Assembly (NCBI RefSeq): GCF_014256275.1
Contig: NZ_JACCFE010000002.1
Span: forward strand, 2,046,001 to 2,110,000
Source: Rhodococcus sp. 4CII
GTDB lineage: Bacteria > Actinomycetota > Actinomycetes > Mycobacteriales > Mycobacteriaceae
Length of the DNA stretch: 64,000 nt
Reading direction: 5' to 3'
Part shown: positions 9,372 to 17,757 of the stretch, piece after piece
How positions within the stretch are numbered: position 1 is the stretch's first letter
Layout: each line of letters opens with the position of its first letter
The notes under the pieces: generated by a model
Databases searched by the model: none
Told to the model about the DNA's origin: nothing
What the model saw: the letters and a program-made list of their open reading frames with translations, nothing else
Made by a program: the position numbers and the translations under genes

Positions 9372-10580
9372 TCACACCGGGCGCGGCGCATCACGTCGCG
9401 CGCTGCGGACCGCGAGGACGCTGACGATCAGTGCGGTGCTCGACGCCACGGTGACGGCGACCGTGATGAGCTGCCCGATCGTGGACGCGAGGCCGAGCAT
9501 GGCGGCCATCTCGACGGCGAAGCCGATCCAGGCGATCACGGCGAGGTGCGTCCGCTCCCCCGCGATGGCGGAGAGCAGGGCACCCTGCAGGACGGCGAGG
9601 CACGCACCGTGCAGCGCGAACAGCCACAGCAGCGACTGGACCGGCCGGTACGCGTCGCCGACGAGGAGCGGGACGAGGGGGGCGGCCACCGCGACTCCCG
9701 CCACCAGGACCGCGCCGAGTCCGACGAGGACGGCGAGCGCGGAGCGGATGGCCTGCGCGGAGTGCGCCGGGTTCGCCATTCGCGGATACAGCACGACTCC
9801 GACGGCCTGTGGCAACCAGAACGCGACCTTCGTCGCGACGGCGCCCAGCGCGTAGAGACCGGCGTCGTCGTTGCCGAGCACGATGCGGGCGATCACCACG
9901 TCCATCGACGACATCGCGATCAGCGCCAACTGCACCTGCGACGCCTTCAGGACGGCCGGGACACCGATCCGGGTACTCGACTCTCCGGCGATCCCCGAAT
10001 CGGCGAACAGTCGCGCGCACAGGGCCACCAGCCCGGTGCCGACCGCACTGGCGGCGAGCGCGAGGCCCGGTCCGCCACCGACGGCGAGCACCACGACCGC
10101 GGGAACGACCTTCGCGATCCCGGCTCCCGCGAGGACGACGCTGAGCGGGCCGAACCGGGCGGCGCCCTGTAGCAGTCCCTGTTCGGTGGCGAGCAGGACC
10201 AGGACGGGCGCCGTGATCAACGCCGAGAACGTGGCGAGCATGCCGGTGTCGAGGGCCCACGACACGACGGGGGCGAGCACCAGTGCCGCGACCGCGACGA
10301 TCACCGCGCACCGGTACCCCAGCAGCCGGACGGCGCGGGCGCCCTTGCCCCGGACCACCTCGCGGGCGACGACGGTCTGCAGCGCGAGAGCGGGGACGGC
10401 CAGGACGAGTTGAGCCGCCAGCAGACTCGCGAACTCCCCGTACCCGGCCGGGCCGAGCCAGCGACTCGCCGCCCAGGCAAGCAGGTAGGACGCGATATTC
10501 GCGACCATCGAGCCCGCCGTCACCAACGTCACCCCGGCGACCGCCGAGCTGCTGAGGGTCTGGCGTGGCATGGGCCCCAT
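9372..10580 (-). CDS. Polysaccharide/lipid-linked sugar flippase-like membrane protein (Wzx/MATE-like)
   Basis: 402 residues, almost entirely hydrophobic, with about 12 predicted helices. The N-terminal pattern (AGSMVANIASYLLAWAASRWLGPAGYGEF ...) is typical of polysaccharide-biosynthesis flippases, where the GPxxYGxF segment follows helix 1. Such proteins flip lipid-linked glycans across the membrane. I do not recall this gene between the DUF3068 and GT-C-like genes in M. tuberculosis, so it looks like a lineage-specific insertion into an otherwise conserved envelope block. ATG 10580 or ATG 10571 could be the start. It is divergent from the next gene with only 54 bases between. Confidence 0.75.
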   Translation of the reverse strand: MGPMPRQTLSSSAVAGVTLVTAGSMVANIASYLLAWAASRWLGPAGYGEFASLLAAQLVLAVPALALQTVVAREVVRGKGARAVRLLGYRCAVIVAVAALVLAPVVSWALDTGMLATFSALITAPVLVLLATEQGLLQGAARFGPLSVVLAGAGIAKVVPAVVVLAVGGGPGLALAASAVGTGLVALCARLFADSGIAGESSTRIGVPAVLKASQVQLALIAMSSMDVVIARIVLGNDDAGLYALGAVATKVAFWLPQAVGVVLYPRMANPAHSAQAIRSALAVLVGLGAVLVAGVAVAAPLVPLLVGDAYRPVQSLLWLFALHGACLAVLQGALLSAIAGERTHLAVIAWIGFAVEMAAMLGLASTIGQLITVAVTVASSTALIVSVLAVRSARRDAPRPV

Positions 10581-10634
10581 GATGCACTACGTGCCGTGCG
10601 AGCCGGGTCGATGCACCACGTATCGTGACGGCCC

Positions 10635-12356
10635 ATGACCGCCCGGCGCCGAGCATCGTTCGTCGCAGCGGTCTACAGTCTCGTGCCGGCGTTGCTGATC
10701 CTCGGACCGCTGCTCGGTCCCGGCTATCTGCTGCTGCGGGACGCGGTCAGCACCCCCCGCTCCTTCCTGACGGATTCCGCGCTCGGACTCACGGACGCCG
10801 CCGCACGGGCCGTGCCACAGGACGCTCTACTCGCGACGCTGAGCGACGTCGTGGACGGCGGCCTGGTGGTGAAGGCGATCCTGGTGCTCGCGCTGTGGGC
10901 GGCGGGATGGGGTGCGGCCCGGATGGTCCGCACCGTCCTGCCGACCGCCGGGCTCGGACCGCAGCTCGTGGCCGCGACCGTGACGCTGTGGAACCCGTAT
11001 GTCGCGGAGCGGCTGCTGCAGGGTCACTGGAGTCTGCTGACGGGGTACGCGGCGCTGCCGTGGGCGGTGTGTGCCGCGGTCGCGATTCGACGGGGTCACC
11101 GGCAGGGCTGGTTCGCCCTCGCGGCCTGCCTCGCCGCTGCCGGGCTGACACCCACCGGCGTGTTGCTCGCGACGGTGACGGCGCTGGCCGTCCTCGCGCT
11201 CCCCGGCGGACGACCCGCGGTGTTGCTCCGCGTCGCCGCCGCGCTGGGCCTGTTCGTCGTCGCGAGCGCGCCGTGGCTGGTCGCCACGGCCCTGTCGGGC
11301 GGCGGTGGGGACGGCTCCGATCCCGCGGGGGTCGCGGCGTTCGCGGCGCGGGCGGAGCCGGGGCTGGCGACACTCGGCAGCCTCGCCGGACTCGGCGGGG
11401 TGTGGAACGAGACCGCGGTCCCACAAACCCGCACGTCGCTGTTCGCGCTCGTCGGCACGGCCCTGCTGCTGGGGGTCGTCGTCCTCGGTCTGCCCGCGCT
11501 CTGGCGGCGACGCCGGCATCCCGTGGTGGCCGCGCTGTCGGCTCTCGCGCTGGTCGCGGTGCTGCTGCCCACCCTCGGGGCCACAGCGTGGGGTCTCGAC
11601 GGCGGCCGTTGGCTGGTCCAGAACGTCCCCGGCGCGGGGCTGCTCCGGGACGCGCAGAAGTGGGTGGCACTGGCGGCGCCGCTGTACGCGCTCGCCGCCG
11701 CGGCCGCGGTGCTGCGACGGCCCGCCACCTGGTCCGTCTCGGCGGTCCTGATCGTGCTGCTGGCCCTGCCCGACCTGGCGTGGGGAGTGGGGGGCGCGCT
11801 GCGCCCGGTCCACTATCCGCAGTCGTGGCAGCAGGTTGCCGCCGAGGTGGAGCACGACCCGAACAGCGGGGACGTCGCCGTGCTGCCCAGCGGCATGTTC
11901 CGGAAATTCCCCTACAGCAGTTCCGCGCCCGTCCTGGACCCCGCCCCGCGGTGGCTGCCCGCGGACGTCCTGCAGACCGGCGAACTGGTGGTGGCCGGCG
12001 GCACGGTGAAGGGCGAGGGGTCCCGCGCGCAGCAGGTCGAACGGGTGCTGCTCACCGGCGGTTCCGCCGCGGATCTCGCGTCGCTCGGTGTCCGGTGGGT
12101 GCTGGTCGAGCGCGACACGCCCGGACCGCGGGGCGAATCCGCGAGCACCCTGACCGGACTGGAACGACGGTTCTCGGACGAGCATCTGGAGTTGTACCGC
12201 GTCGACGGCGACGTCGCACCGCACGAGGCGTCCGACCGGGCGCGGGACGCGGTGATCGCGGCCCACGTGCTGTGGGCGCTGCTGCTGGCAGGCGGGCTAC
12301 TCGGCGCGGGCGTGTTCGAGGCCCGGGCGCGCCAGCGCCGGCGACACCAGCCCTGA
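10635..12356 (+). CDS. GT-C-like multi-spanning membrane protein (Rv0226c type)
   Basis: 573 residues with about 11 helices in the first 400 residues, a roughly 150-residue extracytoplasmic part, and one last helix near the C-terminus (VLWALLLAGGLLGAGVFEA). It resembles GT-C glycosyltransferases in layout (first periplasmic loop after helix 1, conserved aromatic and proline residues such as VTLWNPYVAERLLQGHW), but no donor or acceptor can be named. Position matches Rv0226c of M. tuberculosis. The last 60 bases overlap the end of the convergent glycosyltransferase gene. A role in envelope glycan or lipoglycan assembly is inferred from its neighbours. Confidence 0.7.
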   Translation: MTARRRASFVAAVYSLVPALLILGPLLGPGYLLLRDAVSTPRSFLTDSALGLTDAAARAVPQDALLATLSDVVDGGLVVKAILVLALWAAGWGAARMVRTVLPTAGLGPQLVAATVTLWNPYVAERLLQGHWSLLTGYAALPWAVCAAVAIRRGHRQGWFALAACLAAAGLTPTGVLLATVTALAVLALPGGRPAVLLRVAAALGLFVVASAPWLVATALSGGGGDGSDPAGVAAFAARAEPGLATLGSLAGLGGVWNETAVPQTRTSLFALVGTALLLGVVVLGLPALWRRRRHPVVAALSALALVAVLLPTLGATAWGLDGGRWLVQNVPGAGLLRDAQKWVALAAPLYALAAAAAVLRRPATWSVSAVLIVLLALPDLAWGVGGALRPVHYPQSWQQVAAEVEHDPNSGDVAVLPSGMFRKFPYSSSAPVLDPAPRWLPADVLQTGELVVAGGTVKGEGSRAQQVERVLLTGGSAADLASLGVRWVLVERDTPGPRGESASTLTGLERRFSDEHLELYRVDGDVAPHEASDRARDAVIAAHVLWALLLAGGLLGAGVFEARARQRRRHQP

Positions 12357-13523
12357 CGTACGCAGACCCGCGGCGGTACCCGCCAGCACCTCGTGGACGC
12401 CGTTCCCGGTGTGCCGCCAGGAGAACTCGCCGGCCCGGACGCGGGCCTTCTCGCCGAGCACCAGACGGGTCTCGGGGTCGAGCAGGAGGGTGTGGACGGC
12501 CGCGGTCAGTTCACCGACGTCCGCTGTAGCCGCCTCCGCGCTGCCGACCAGAATCCCGGTCACACCGTCGACGATCGAATCGGTCAGACCCTTGGAGCTG
12601 CGGTAGCCGACGGTCGGGACCCCGTGCTGCGCGGCCTCGATGACGGCGAGACCCCAGCCTTCCTTGCGGGACGGCATCACGTGCACCCACGATTGCGACA
12701 GCAACCGGTGCTTGCGCGCCTCGTCGACGTGCCCGTGGAACGTGACGGCGTCGCCGATGCCCAGTTCGTGCGCGCGGTCGCGGAGATTCTGCTCCCACCA
12801 GCCGCCGCCGATGACGTCGAGGTGCACGTCGGCGACGGTGGGGCGCAGGGCGGCGACCGCCTGGAGGGCGTCCTCGATCTGCTTGTGTGGCACCAGCCGG
12901 GACAGGACGCACACGCTCGGGTGCGCGGTCCGGGTGCCGGTGCCGCCGACCGCGACACCGGGAGGGATGTCGTCGGCTCCGTTGCGCACCACCGCAATCC
13001 GTTCGCGTTCCACGCCGAGCTCGACGAGTTCGTCGGCGGACGGCAGCGACACGGTGAGGTACTGGTCGTCCCGGTGCGTGCGCGGCGACAGCCGGGATTC
13101 CACCCACCAGCCGATCTTGCCCATCAGGCGGCCGGCCACGGGCCACTGCTCGCGGTGGCAGTGGTGGACGAGCAGCGTCACCGGTGCGCCGGCGACGACG
13201 CGGGAGAAGAACGGGATGCCGTTCTGGGTGTCGATGACGGCGTCGGGCCGGATGCCGCGCAGTGGGCCGAACCCGAGCCGGCCCGCGGCGATCGCGGCGA
13301 GGGCGCGGGGATACACGCTGTACCGTCCGCCTGCCCGGCTGATCTCGATGCCGTGAACGGTCTCCCGCTTGGCGGCGCCGCGGTAACCGGCCGTGCGGAG
13401 GGTGACCTTGATTCCCCGCGCCGCGAGCTGGGCGCCGACCTCCTCGAGGTACCGCTCACTGCCGCCACCCTGCGGGTGACCGGTGTCGCGCCAGCAGAGC
13501 AGCAGAACCTCTCGCACGTTCAT
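12297..13523 (-). CDS. Glycosyltransferase family 4 (GT-B fold)
   Basis: 408-residue GT-B enzyme. The N-terminal acceptor domain opens with GGGSERYLEEVGAQLAARGIKVTL. The C-terminal nucleotide-sugar domain holds SRLVPHKQIEDAL and the EX7E-type motif PSRKEGWGLAVIEAAQHG. No membrane helix is evident, so it acts from the cytosol, probably on a lipid-linked or small acceptor. ATG 13523 is backed by AGGAG just upstream on the minus strand; the frame is open further but lacks support there. Position matches Rv0225. It is divergent from the methyltransferase gene. Confidence 0.85.
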   Translation of the reverse strand: MNVREVLLLCWRDTGHPQGGGSERYLEEVGAQLAARGIKVTLRTAGYRGAAKRETVHGIEISRAGGRYSVYPRALAAIAAGRLGFGPLRGIRPDAVIDTQNGIPFFSRVVAGAPVTLLVHHCHREQWPVAGRLMGKIGWWVESRLSPRTHRDDQYLTVSLPSADELVELGVERERIAVVRNGADDIPPGVAVGGTGTRTAHPSVCVLSRLVPHKQIEDALQAVAALRPTVADVHLDVIGGGWWEQNLRDRAHELGIGDAVTFHGHVDEARKHRLLSQSWVHVMPSRKEGWGLAVIEAAQHGVPTVGYRSSKGLTDSIVDGVTGILVGSAEAATADVGELTAAVHTLLLDPETRLVLGEKARVRAGEFSWRHTGNGVHEVLAGTAAGLRTSGLVSPALARPGLEHARAE

Positions 13524-13676
13524 ATACTCCTGTGGTCGGTGCGGTACATGTGGTCTCGGGGCGGGACGTTCCGTGCGGTAGTCCCCGAACACCCTATCGG
13601 TCGCATTCAATCGGATGTTGCAGCCACCGCGAACGGATTGCGGCCCCGGCGGCCGCACTCGCTAAGGTTCAGTCTC

Positions 13677-14447
13677 GTGACGACGCCTCCCGTGACCCGG
13701 CGATTCGGTCGACGGGCAACCCTGAAGCGGTCGTTCGGCCTGCTCAGCGACTTCCGGCACGAACAGACCGCGCCCGACCTGTTCTACGGCGCCCTCGCCC
13801 GCGACTCCGTCGAACTGATCGGCGACCTGTACGGCGGTCTCACCGACTCGGACCTCACCGGAACGACGGTGCTGGACGTCGGCGGCGGACCCGGCTATTT
13901 CGCGGACGTGTTCCAGCAGGCCGGCGCCCGGTACGTCCCCGTGGAACCGGATCCGTCCGAGATGCATGCCGCGGGCCTGGCCGTGGGCGGCGCGGTCCGC
14001 GGGTCGGGGCTGGCACTGCCGTTCCGGACGTCGTCCGTGGACATCTGCTTCTCCTCCAATGTCGCCGAGCACGTCAGCGAACCGTGGGCAATGGCGGACG
14101 AGATGGTCCGGGTGACGAAACCCGGCGGCCTGATCGTGCTGTCCTACACGCTGTGGTGGGGACCGTTCGGCGGGCACGAGACCGGACCGTGGCATGCACT
14201 GGGCGGCGAGTACGCCGCACGCCGGTACCTGCGGAAGAACGGCCGCGAGCCCAAGAACCGATTCGGGGTCTCCCTGTTCAAAGTGGGTGCGACCGACGGG
14301 CTTCGGTGGGCGCGGCACACCCGGGGCGCGGAGTTCCTGGCGGCCTTCCCCCGCTACCACCCGCGGTGGGCATGGTGGTTGGTGCGCGTCCCCGGACTGC
14401 GGGAGTTCCTGGTGAGCAACCTCGTCCTCGTGATGCGGAAGAACTGA
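13677..14447 (+). CDS. Class I SAM-dependent methyltransferase
   Basis: 256 residues. The SAM-binding motif I is VLDVGGGPGYFADVF, followed by an acidic motif II (VPVEPDPSEM) and the motif IV region DICFSSNVAEHV. The C-terminus has a tryptophan-rich, possibly membrane-associated segment (RWAWWLVRVPGLREF). The start is GTG 13677; the frame is open far upstream but that part is the complement of the glycosyltransferase gene. Position matches Rv0224c, a conserved methyltransferase of the envelope cluster; its substrate is unknown. The ROK kinase gene begins two bases after its stop, so the two are translationally linked. Confidence 0.85.
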   Translation: MTTPPVTRRFGRRATLKRSFGLLSDFRHEQTAPDLFYGALARDSVELIGDLYGGLTDSDLTGTTVLDVGGGPGYFADVFQQAGARYVPVEPDPSEMHAAGLAVGGAVRGSGLALPFRTSSVDICFSSNVAEHVSEPWAMADEMVRVTKPGGLIVLSYTLWWGPFGGHETGPWHALGGEYAARRYLRKNGREPKNRFGVSLFKVGATDGLRWARHTRGAEFLAAFPRYHPRWAWWLVRVPGLREFLVSNLVLVMRKN

Positions 14448-14449
14448 CC

Positions 14450-15337
14450 GTGGTCGCGCTGGCTCTCGATATCGGCGGCACGAAGATGGCCGCCGGGATC
14501 GTCGACGCGGACGGTACGGTGCCGCACCCGGCCACCACGCCGACGCCGGCGGCCGGCGTCGCCGACGCATGCGCCGCCCTGCTGCGCGAGGTCGCGGGTT
14601 CGGCGCAGATCACGGCGGTGGGCATCGCCTGCGCGGGACCGGTCGACACGATCGCCGGCACCGTGTCCCCCATCAACATCGAGGAGTGGTCGGGCGGATT
14701 CGGCCTGGTCGACGCCGTGCGGCAACTCTTCCCCGGCGCGAGAACCCGGCTCGCCATGGACGGCGCCGCCGCCGCACTCGGCGAACACCACCACGGCGCC
14801 GGGCGGCGCGTCCCCGACCTGTTGAGTCTCGTCGTGTCCACCGGTATCGGCGGCGGGGTGGTTCTCGGCGGCCGCATCGCCGCCGGCCGGACCGGCAATG
14901 CGGGACACATCGGTCACATGGTGGTGCCCGGCGCGACCGAAACCTGCGCGTGCGGCGGGGCCGGATGCCTCGAAACGGTGGCCAGCGGGCCGTCGTCCGT
15001 CCGCTGGGCCCGATCCCACGGGTGGCGCGGAACGACGGGTGTCGAACTGGCGAGGGCGGCCGCCGACGGTGACGACGTCGCCGTGGCCGCACTCGACCGC
15101 GCGGGGACCGCGCTGGGGCAGGCGATCGCGTCCGCCGCCGCGCTGCTCGACGTCGATCTCGCGGTGATCGGTGGCGGGTTCGCCCAGGCCGGACCCCCGC
15201 TGTGGGAGCCGATGCGCCGGGCCGCGGAGCGTCACGCCCGGCTGTCGTTCGTCGCGAATCTGCGGGTGGTTCCCGCCGAACTCGGCGCCTCGGGAACCCT
15301 CGTCGGGGCGGGAGTCCTGGCCGTCGGCGAGGGCTGA
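14450..15337 (+). CDS. ROK-family sugar kinase (glucokinase / N-acetylmannosamine kinase-like)
   Basis: 295 residues. ATP-phosphate motif LALDIGGTKMAAGIVD is at the N-terminus. The zinc-binding ROK signature CACGGAGCLETVASG is intact, as is the adenosine motif VSTGIGGGVVLGG. These predict phosphorylation of a hexose or amino-sugar in the cytosol; there is no N-terminal helix-turn-helix, so it is an enzyme rather than a ROK repressor. Start GTG 14450 lies two bases after the methyltransferase stop. The sugar cannot be named; glucose, ManNAc and GlcNAc are all possible. Confidence 0.85.
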   Translation: MVALALDIGGTKMAAGIVDADGTVPHPATTPTPAAGVADACAALLREVAGSAQITAVGIACAGPVDTIAGTVSPINIEEWSGGFGLVDAVRQLFPGARTRLAMDGAAAALGEHHHGAGRRVPDLLSLVVSTGIGGGVVLGGRIAAGRTGNAGHIGHMVVPGATETCACGGAGCLETVASGPSSVRWARSHGWRGTTGVELARAAADGDDVAVAALDRAGTALGQAIASAAALLDVDLAVIGGGFAQAGPPLWEPMRRAAERHARLSFVANLRVVPAELGASGTLVGAGVLAVGEG

Positions 15338-15370
15338 CGCAGCAGGATCTCCTCACCTGTTCCGAAATTC

Positions 15371-15384
15371 TGTAACGTGTTCTA
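15371..15384 (+). promoter_or_regulatory. KstR-type operator
   Basis: TGTAACGTGTTCTA fits the published KstR consensus TNNAACNNGTTNNA at every defined position and continues with GTGTTC. It lies 39 bases upstream of the proposed GTG start of the phosphotransferase gene, where a repressor would block transcription of the three-gene operon. KstR controls cholesterol catabolism genes in mycobacteria and rhodococci, and from memory the aldehyde dehydrogenase homologue Rv0223c is in that regulon. Confidence 0.72.
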
Positions 15385-15423
15385 GTGTTCAGGGTCACAC
15401 CACGTTCAGGAGAGGAGGTGACC

Positions 15424-16587
15424 GTGAGCACGAGCACTGCCCGATCCGCCGACGACTCCGATCACTCGTCCGAAGTCGCCAGGCCCAGTGACTCCCGCCG
15501 CGATCCGGAGGTGTTACGAGACGCGCTGCAACGCTGGCTCGCCGATCGACTGCCCGCCGACGCCGCACCCGAGGTCACCCACGTCCATCTTCCCGACGCC
15601 AACGGCATGTCGAGCGAGACCATCCTGTTCGACGCCACCTGGTCGGGCCAGATCCACCCGCTGGTCGCCCGGGTCGCACCGGCCGACACGACGATGCCCG
15701 TCTTCCCCAGTTACGACCTCGACGGACAGTTCCAGGTGATGGCACAGGTGCGGGAGCACTCCGCCGTCCCGGTCCCGGTCGTCTACTGGTCCGAGTCCGA
15801 TCCCGGTCCGCTCGGCGCTCCGTTCTTCGTCATGGCCCGCGTGTCGGGGCAGGTCCCGCCGGACGTGATGCCCTACAACTTCGGGTCGTGGGTGACGGAG
15901 GCGACCGAGGAGCAGCGCGCACTGCTGCAGCACAGTGCGGTGAATGTGCTTGCGCAACTGCACGACATCGATCGGCCGTGGGAGCGGTTCGCGTTCCTGC
16001 GGCTGCCCGGCGCCGGCCCCACCGTCACCGAGGCGCTCGCCGCGCACATCCGGCAGCAACGCGAATACTACGAATGGACGACGCGGTCCGGTCCGCGGTC
16101 GCCGCTGATCGAACGCGGTTTCGCGTGGATCGAGGAGAACCTCCCCGACGACTCCTCCCCCGCCGTCTTCTGCTGGGGTGACGCCCGCATCGGCAACATG
16201 ATATTCGAGGACTTCCGGCCCGTGGCCGTACTCGACTGGGAGATGGCGGCACTCGGGCCCCGCGAACTCGACCTGGGCTGGATGACGTACCTGCACCGGT
16301 TCTTCGAGGACATCGCGGCGGCCGCCGGACTCGACGGGATGCCCGACTTCCTGCGACTCGACGACCTGGCCGCCCGCTACGAGGAACTGACGGGCCACAC
16401 GCCCCGCGATCTCGAGTACTACACCGCCTACGCGGCACTCCGGCAGGCCACCATCATGCTGCGGATCCAGGAGCGCGCCATCCACTTCGGGCAAGCCGTC
16501 GCGCCGGAGGACCCGGACGACATGATCATGCACCGCGCCTCGCTGGAGGCGATGCTCGACGGCACCTACTGGGCGAAGATCCGATGA
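15424..16587 (+). CDS. Phosphotransferase-family protein (APH/choline kinase fold)
   Basis: 387 residues. Kinase-like fold with the catalytic-loop segment FCWGDARIGNMIF and the metal-binding DWEMAALGPRELDLGW. The usual Brenner His is Trp here (WGD rather than HGD), while Asp and Asn are kept. Such proteins are commonly encoded with acyl-CoA dehydrogenases and other lipid-degradation enzymes rather than with antibiotic resistance. GTG 15424 has AGGAGG five bases upstream (15413-15418). It is first in a probable three-gene operon behind the KstR-type site and overlaps the next gene by ATGA. The substrate is unknown. Confidence 0.8.
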   Translation: MSTSTARSADDSDHSSEVARPSDSRRDPEVLRDALQRWLADRLPADAAPEVTHVHLPDANGMSSETILFDATWSGQIHPLVARVAPADTTMPVFPSYDLDGQFQVMAQVREHSAVPVPVVYWSESDPGPLGAPFFVMARVSGQVPPDVMPYNFGSWVTEATEEQRALLQHSAVNVLAQLHDIDRPWERFAFLRLPGAGPTVTEALAAHIRQQREYYEWTTRSGPRSPLIERGFAWIEENLPDDSSPAVFCWGDARIGNMIFEDFRPVAVLDWEMAALGPRELDLGWMTYLHRFFEDIAAAAGLDGMPDFLRLDDLAARYEELTGHTPRDLEYYTAYAALRQATIMLRIQERAIHFGQAVAPEDPDDMIMHRASLEAMLDGTYWAKIR

Positions 16588-17729
16588 CCGCCGACTACAG
16601 CGGAAACCCGCTCTCCCCGATGGACGACTACCCCGTTCATCAGGTGGCCGAACCCATTCGGCGCGTCGCGACATCCGACCGGAACTTCTACGACCGCTAC
16701 TACTTCAATTGCTATCCGTCGGCGGAGTCCGACCTCTTCCTCATCATCGGTCTCGGGCAGTACCCGAACCTCGGCGTGACGGACGCGTTCGCGGTGCTCC
16801 GCCGGGGCGACGATCACATCGTCGTCCGCGGGTCGGCGGCGCTGGGCCACGACCGCTCCGACACTTCGATCGGGCCGTTCCGCGTGGAGGTCCTCGAGGG
16901 TCTGCAACGGCTGCGCGTGGTGCTCGAGCCCGGTGACTACGACCTCTCCTTCGACCTCACCTTCGACGGCACGATCCCCGCGACGCTGGAGCCCCGGCAC
17001 TTCCGCAGGCAACTCGAACGGGTCACGTTCGACACGAGCCGCTTCGTCCAGACCGGCACCTGGGCAGGCGAACTCACGATCGACGGGCAGAGCGTCCCGG
17101 TCACCCCCGACACCTGGCGCGGCAACCGCGACCGGTCGTGGGGCGTTCGCCCGGTCGGTGAGTCCGAACCACCCGGCCGGCGGGCGGTCGACGGCATCCA
17201 GAACTTCTTCTGGATCTACTCGGTGATGCAGTTCGAGGACTACACCGTCTCCGTCGTCCTGCAAGAGGACGAACTCGGCCGGCGGATCGTGGAGGACGCC
17301 GTCCGGATCTGGCCGGACGCCGACCGCGAACCCGAATGGCTGGGCCGGCCCGAGCACGAGTTGAAGTTCGAGCCGGGGACTCGGGACGTGACGGCGGCGT
17401 CGTTGAGTTTCCACCGCCCGACCGGCGAAGTCGTCACCGTCACCTGCGAACTGCTGGTGCCCAATTACATCGGCATCGGCACGGGGTACGGCCTCGAAGC
17501 CGACTGGCGCCACGGCATGTGGCAGGGCGAACTCGAGGTGCAGGGACTGCGCAAGCGCGCCTCCGAGATCGACCCGGGGCTCCGGATGTTCTGTCCTGTC
17601 GACAATCTCACCCGCTTCCGACTCGAGGACGGCGGCGGCACCGTCGTCGGGACGGGGTTGTTCGAAGTGGCCGCGATCGGCCCGCACGCACGATACGGAT
17701 TCGACAGTTTCACCGACACCGCCTCCTGA
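16584..17729 (+). CDS. Lipocalin-like / hydroxyneurosporene synthase-like protein of unknown function (DUF7064/DUF7065 type)
   Basis: 381 residues, all-beta in character with many Trp, Tyr and Phe residues and two halves, resembling CrtC/AttH-like proteins that bind or hydrate hydrophobic ligands. The first half includes DRYYFNCYPSAESDLFLIIGLGQYPN, shortened here as DRYYFNCYP and FLIIGLGQYPN; the centre has GNRDRSWGVRPVG, a conserved RSWG motif of this superfamily. No signal peptide. It starts four bases inside the end of the phosphotransferase gene (ATGA) and is followed by the aldehyde dehydrogenase gene after 28 bases. A role in handling a steroid or isoprenoid intermediate is inferred from the operon. 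Confidence 0.6.
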   Translation: MTADYSGNPLSPMDDYPVHQVAEPIRRVATSDRNFYDRYYFNCYPSAESDLFLIIGLGQYPNLGVTDAFAVLRRGDDHIVVRGSAALGHDRSDTSIGPFRVEVLEGLQRLRVVLEPGDYDLSFDLTFDGTIPATLEPRHFRRQLERVTFDTSRFVQTGTWAGELTIDGQSVPVTPDTWRGNRDRSWGVRPVGESEPPGRRAVDGIQNFFWIYSVMQFEDYTVSVVLQEDELGRRIVEDAVRIWPDADREPEWLGRPEHELKFEPGTRDVTAASLSFHRPTGEVVTVTCELLVPNYIGIGTGYGLEADWRHGMWQGELEVQGLRKRASEIDPGLRMFCPVDNLTRFRLEDGGGTVVGTGLFEVAAIGPHARYGFDSFTDTAS

Positions 17730-17757
17730 CCGGGGTAACGACACGAGGAATGGACAA

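Noticed and set aside
10625..12529. 634-codon plus-strand frame overlapping the GT-C-like gene
   Set aside because: Arg/Gly/Ala-rich out-of-frame translation; the hydrophobic GT-C-like frame is the real one.
12393..13676. Long N-terminal extension of the methyltransferase
   Set aside because: This part is antisense to the GT4 gene; the methyltransferase begins at GTG 13677 with normal domain boundaries.
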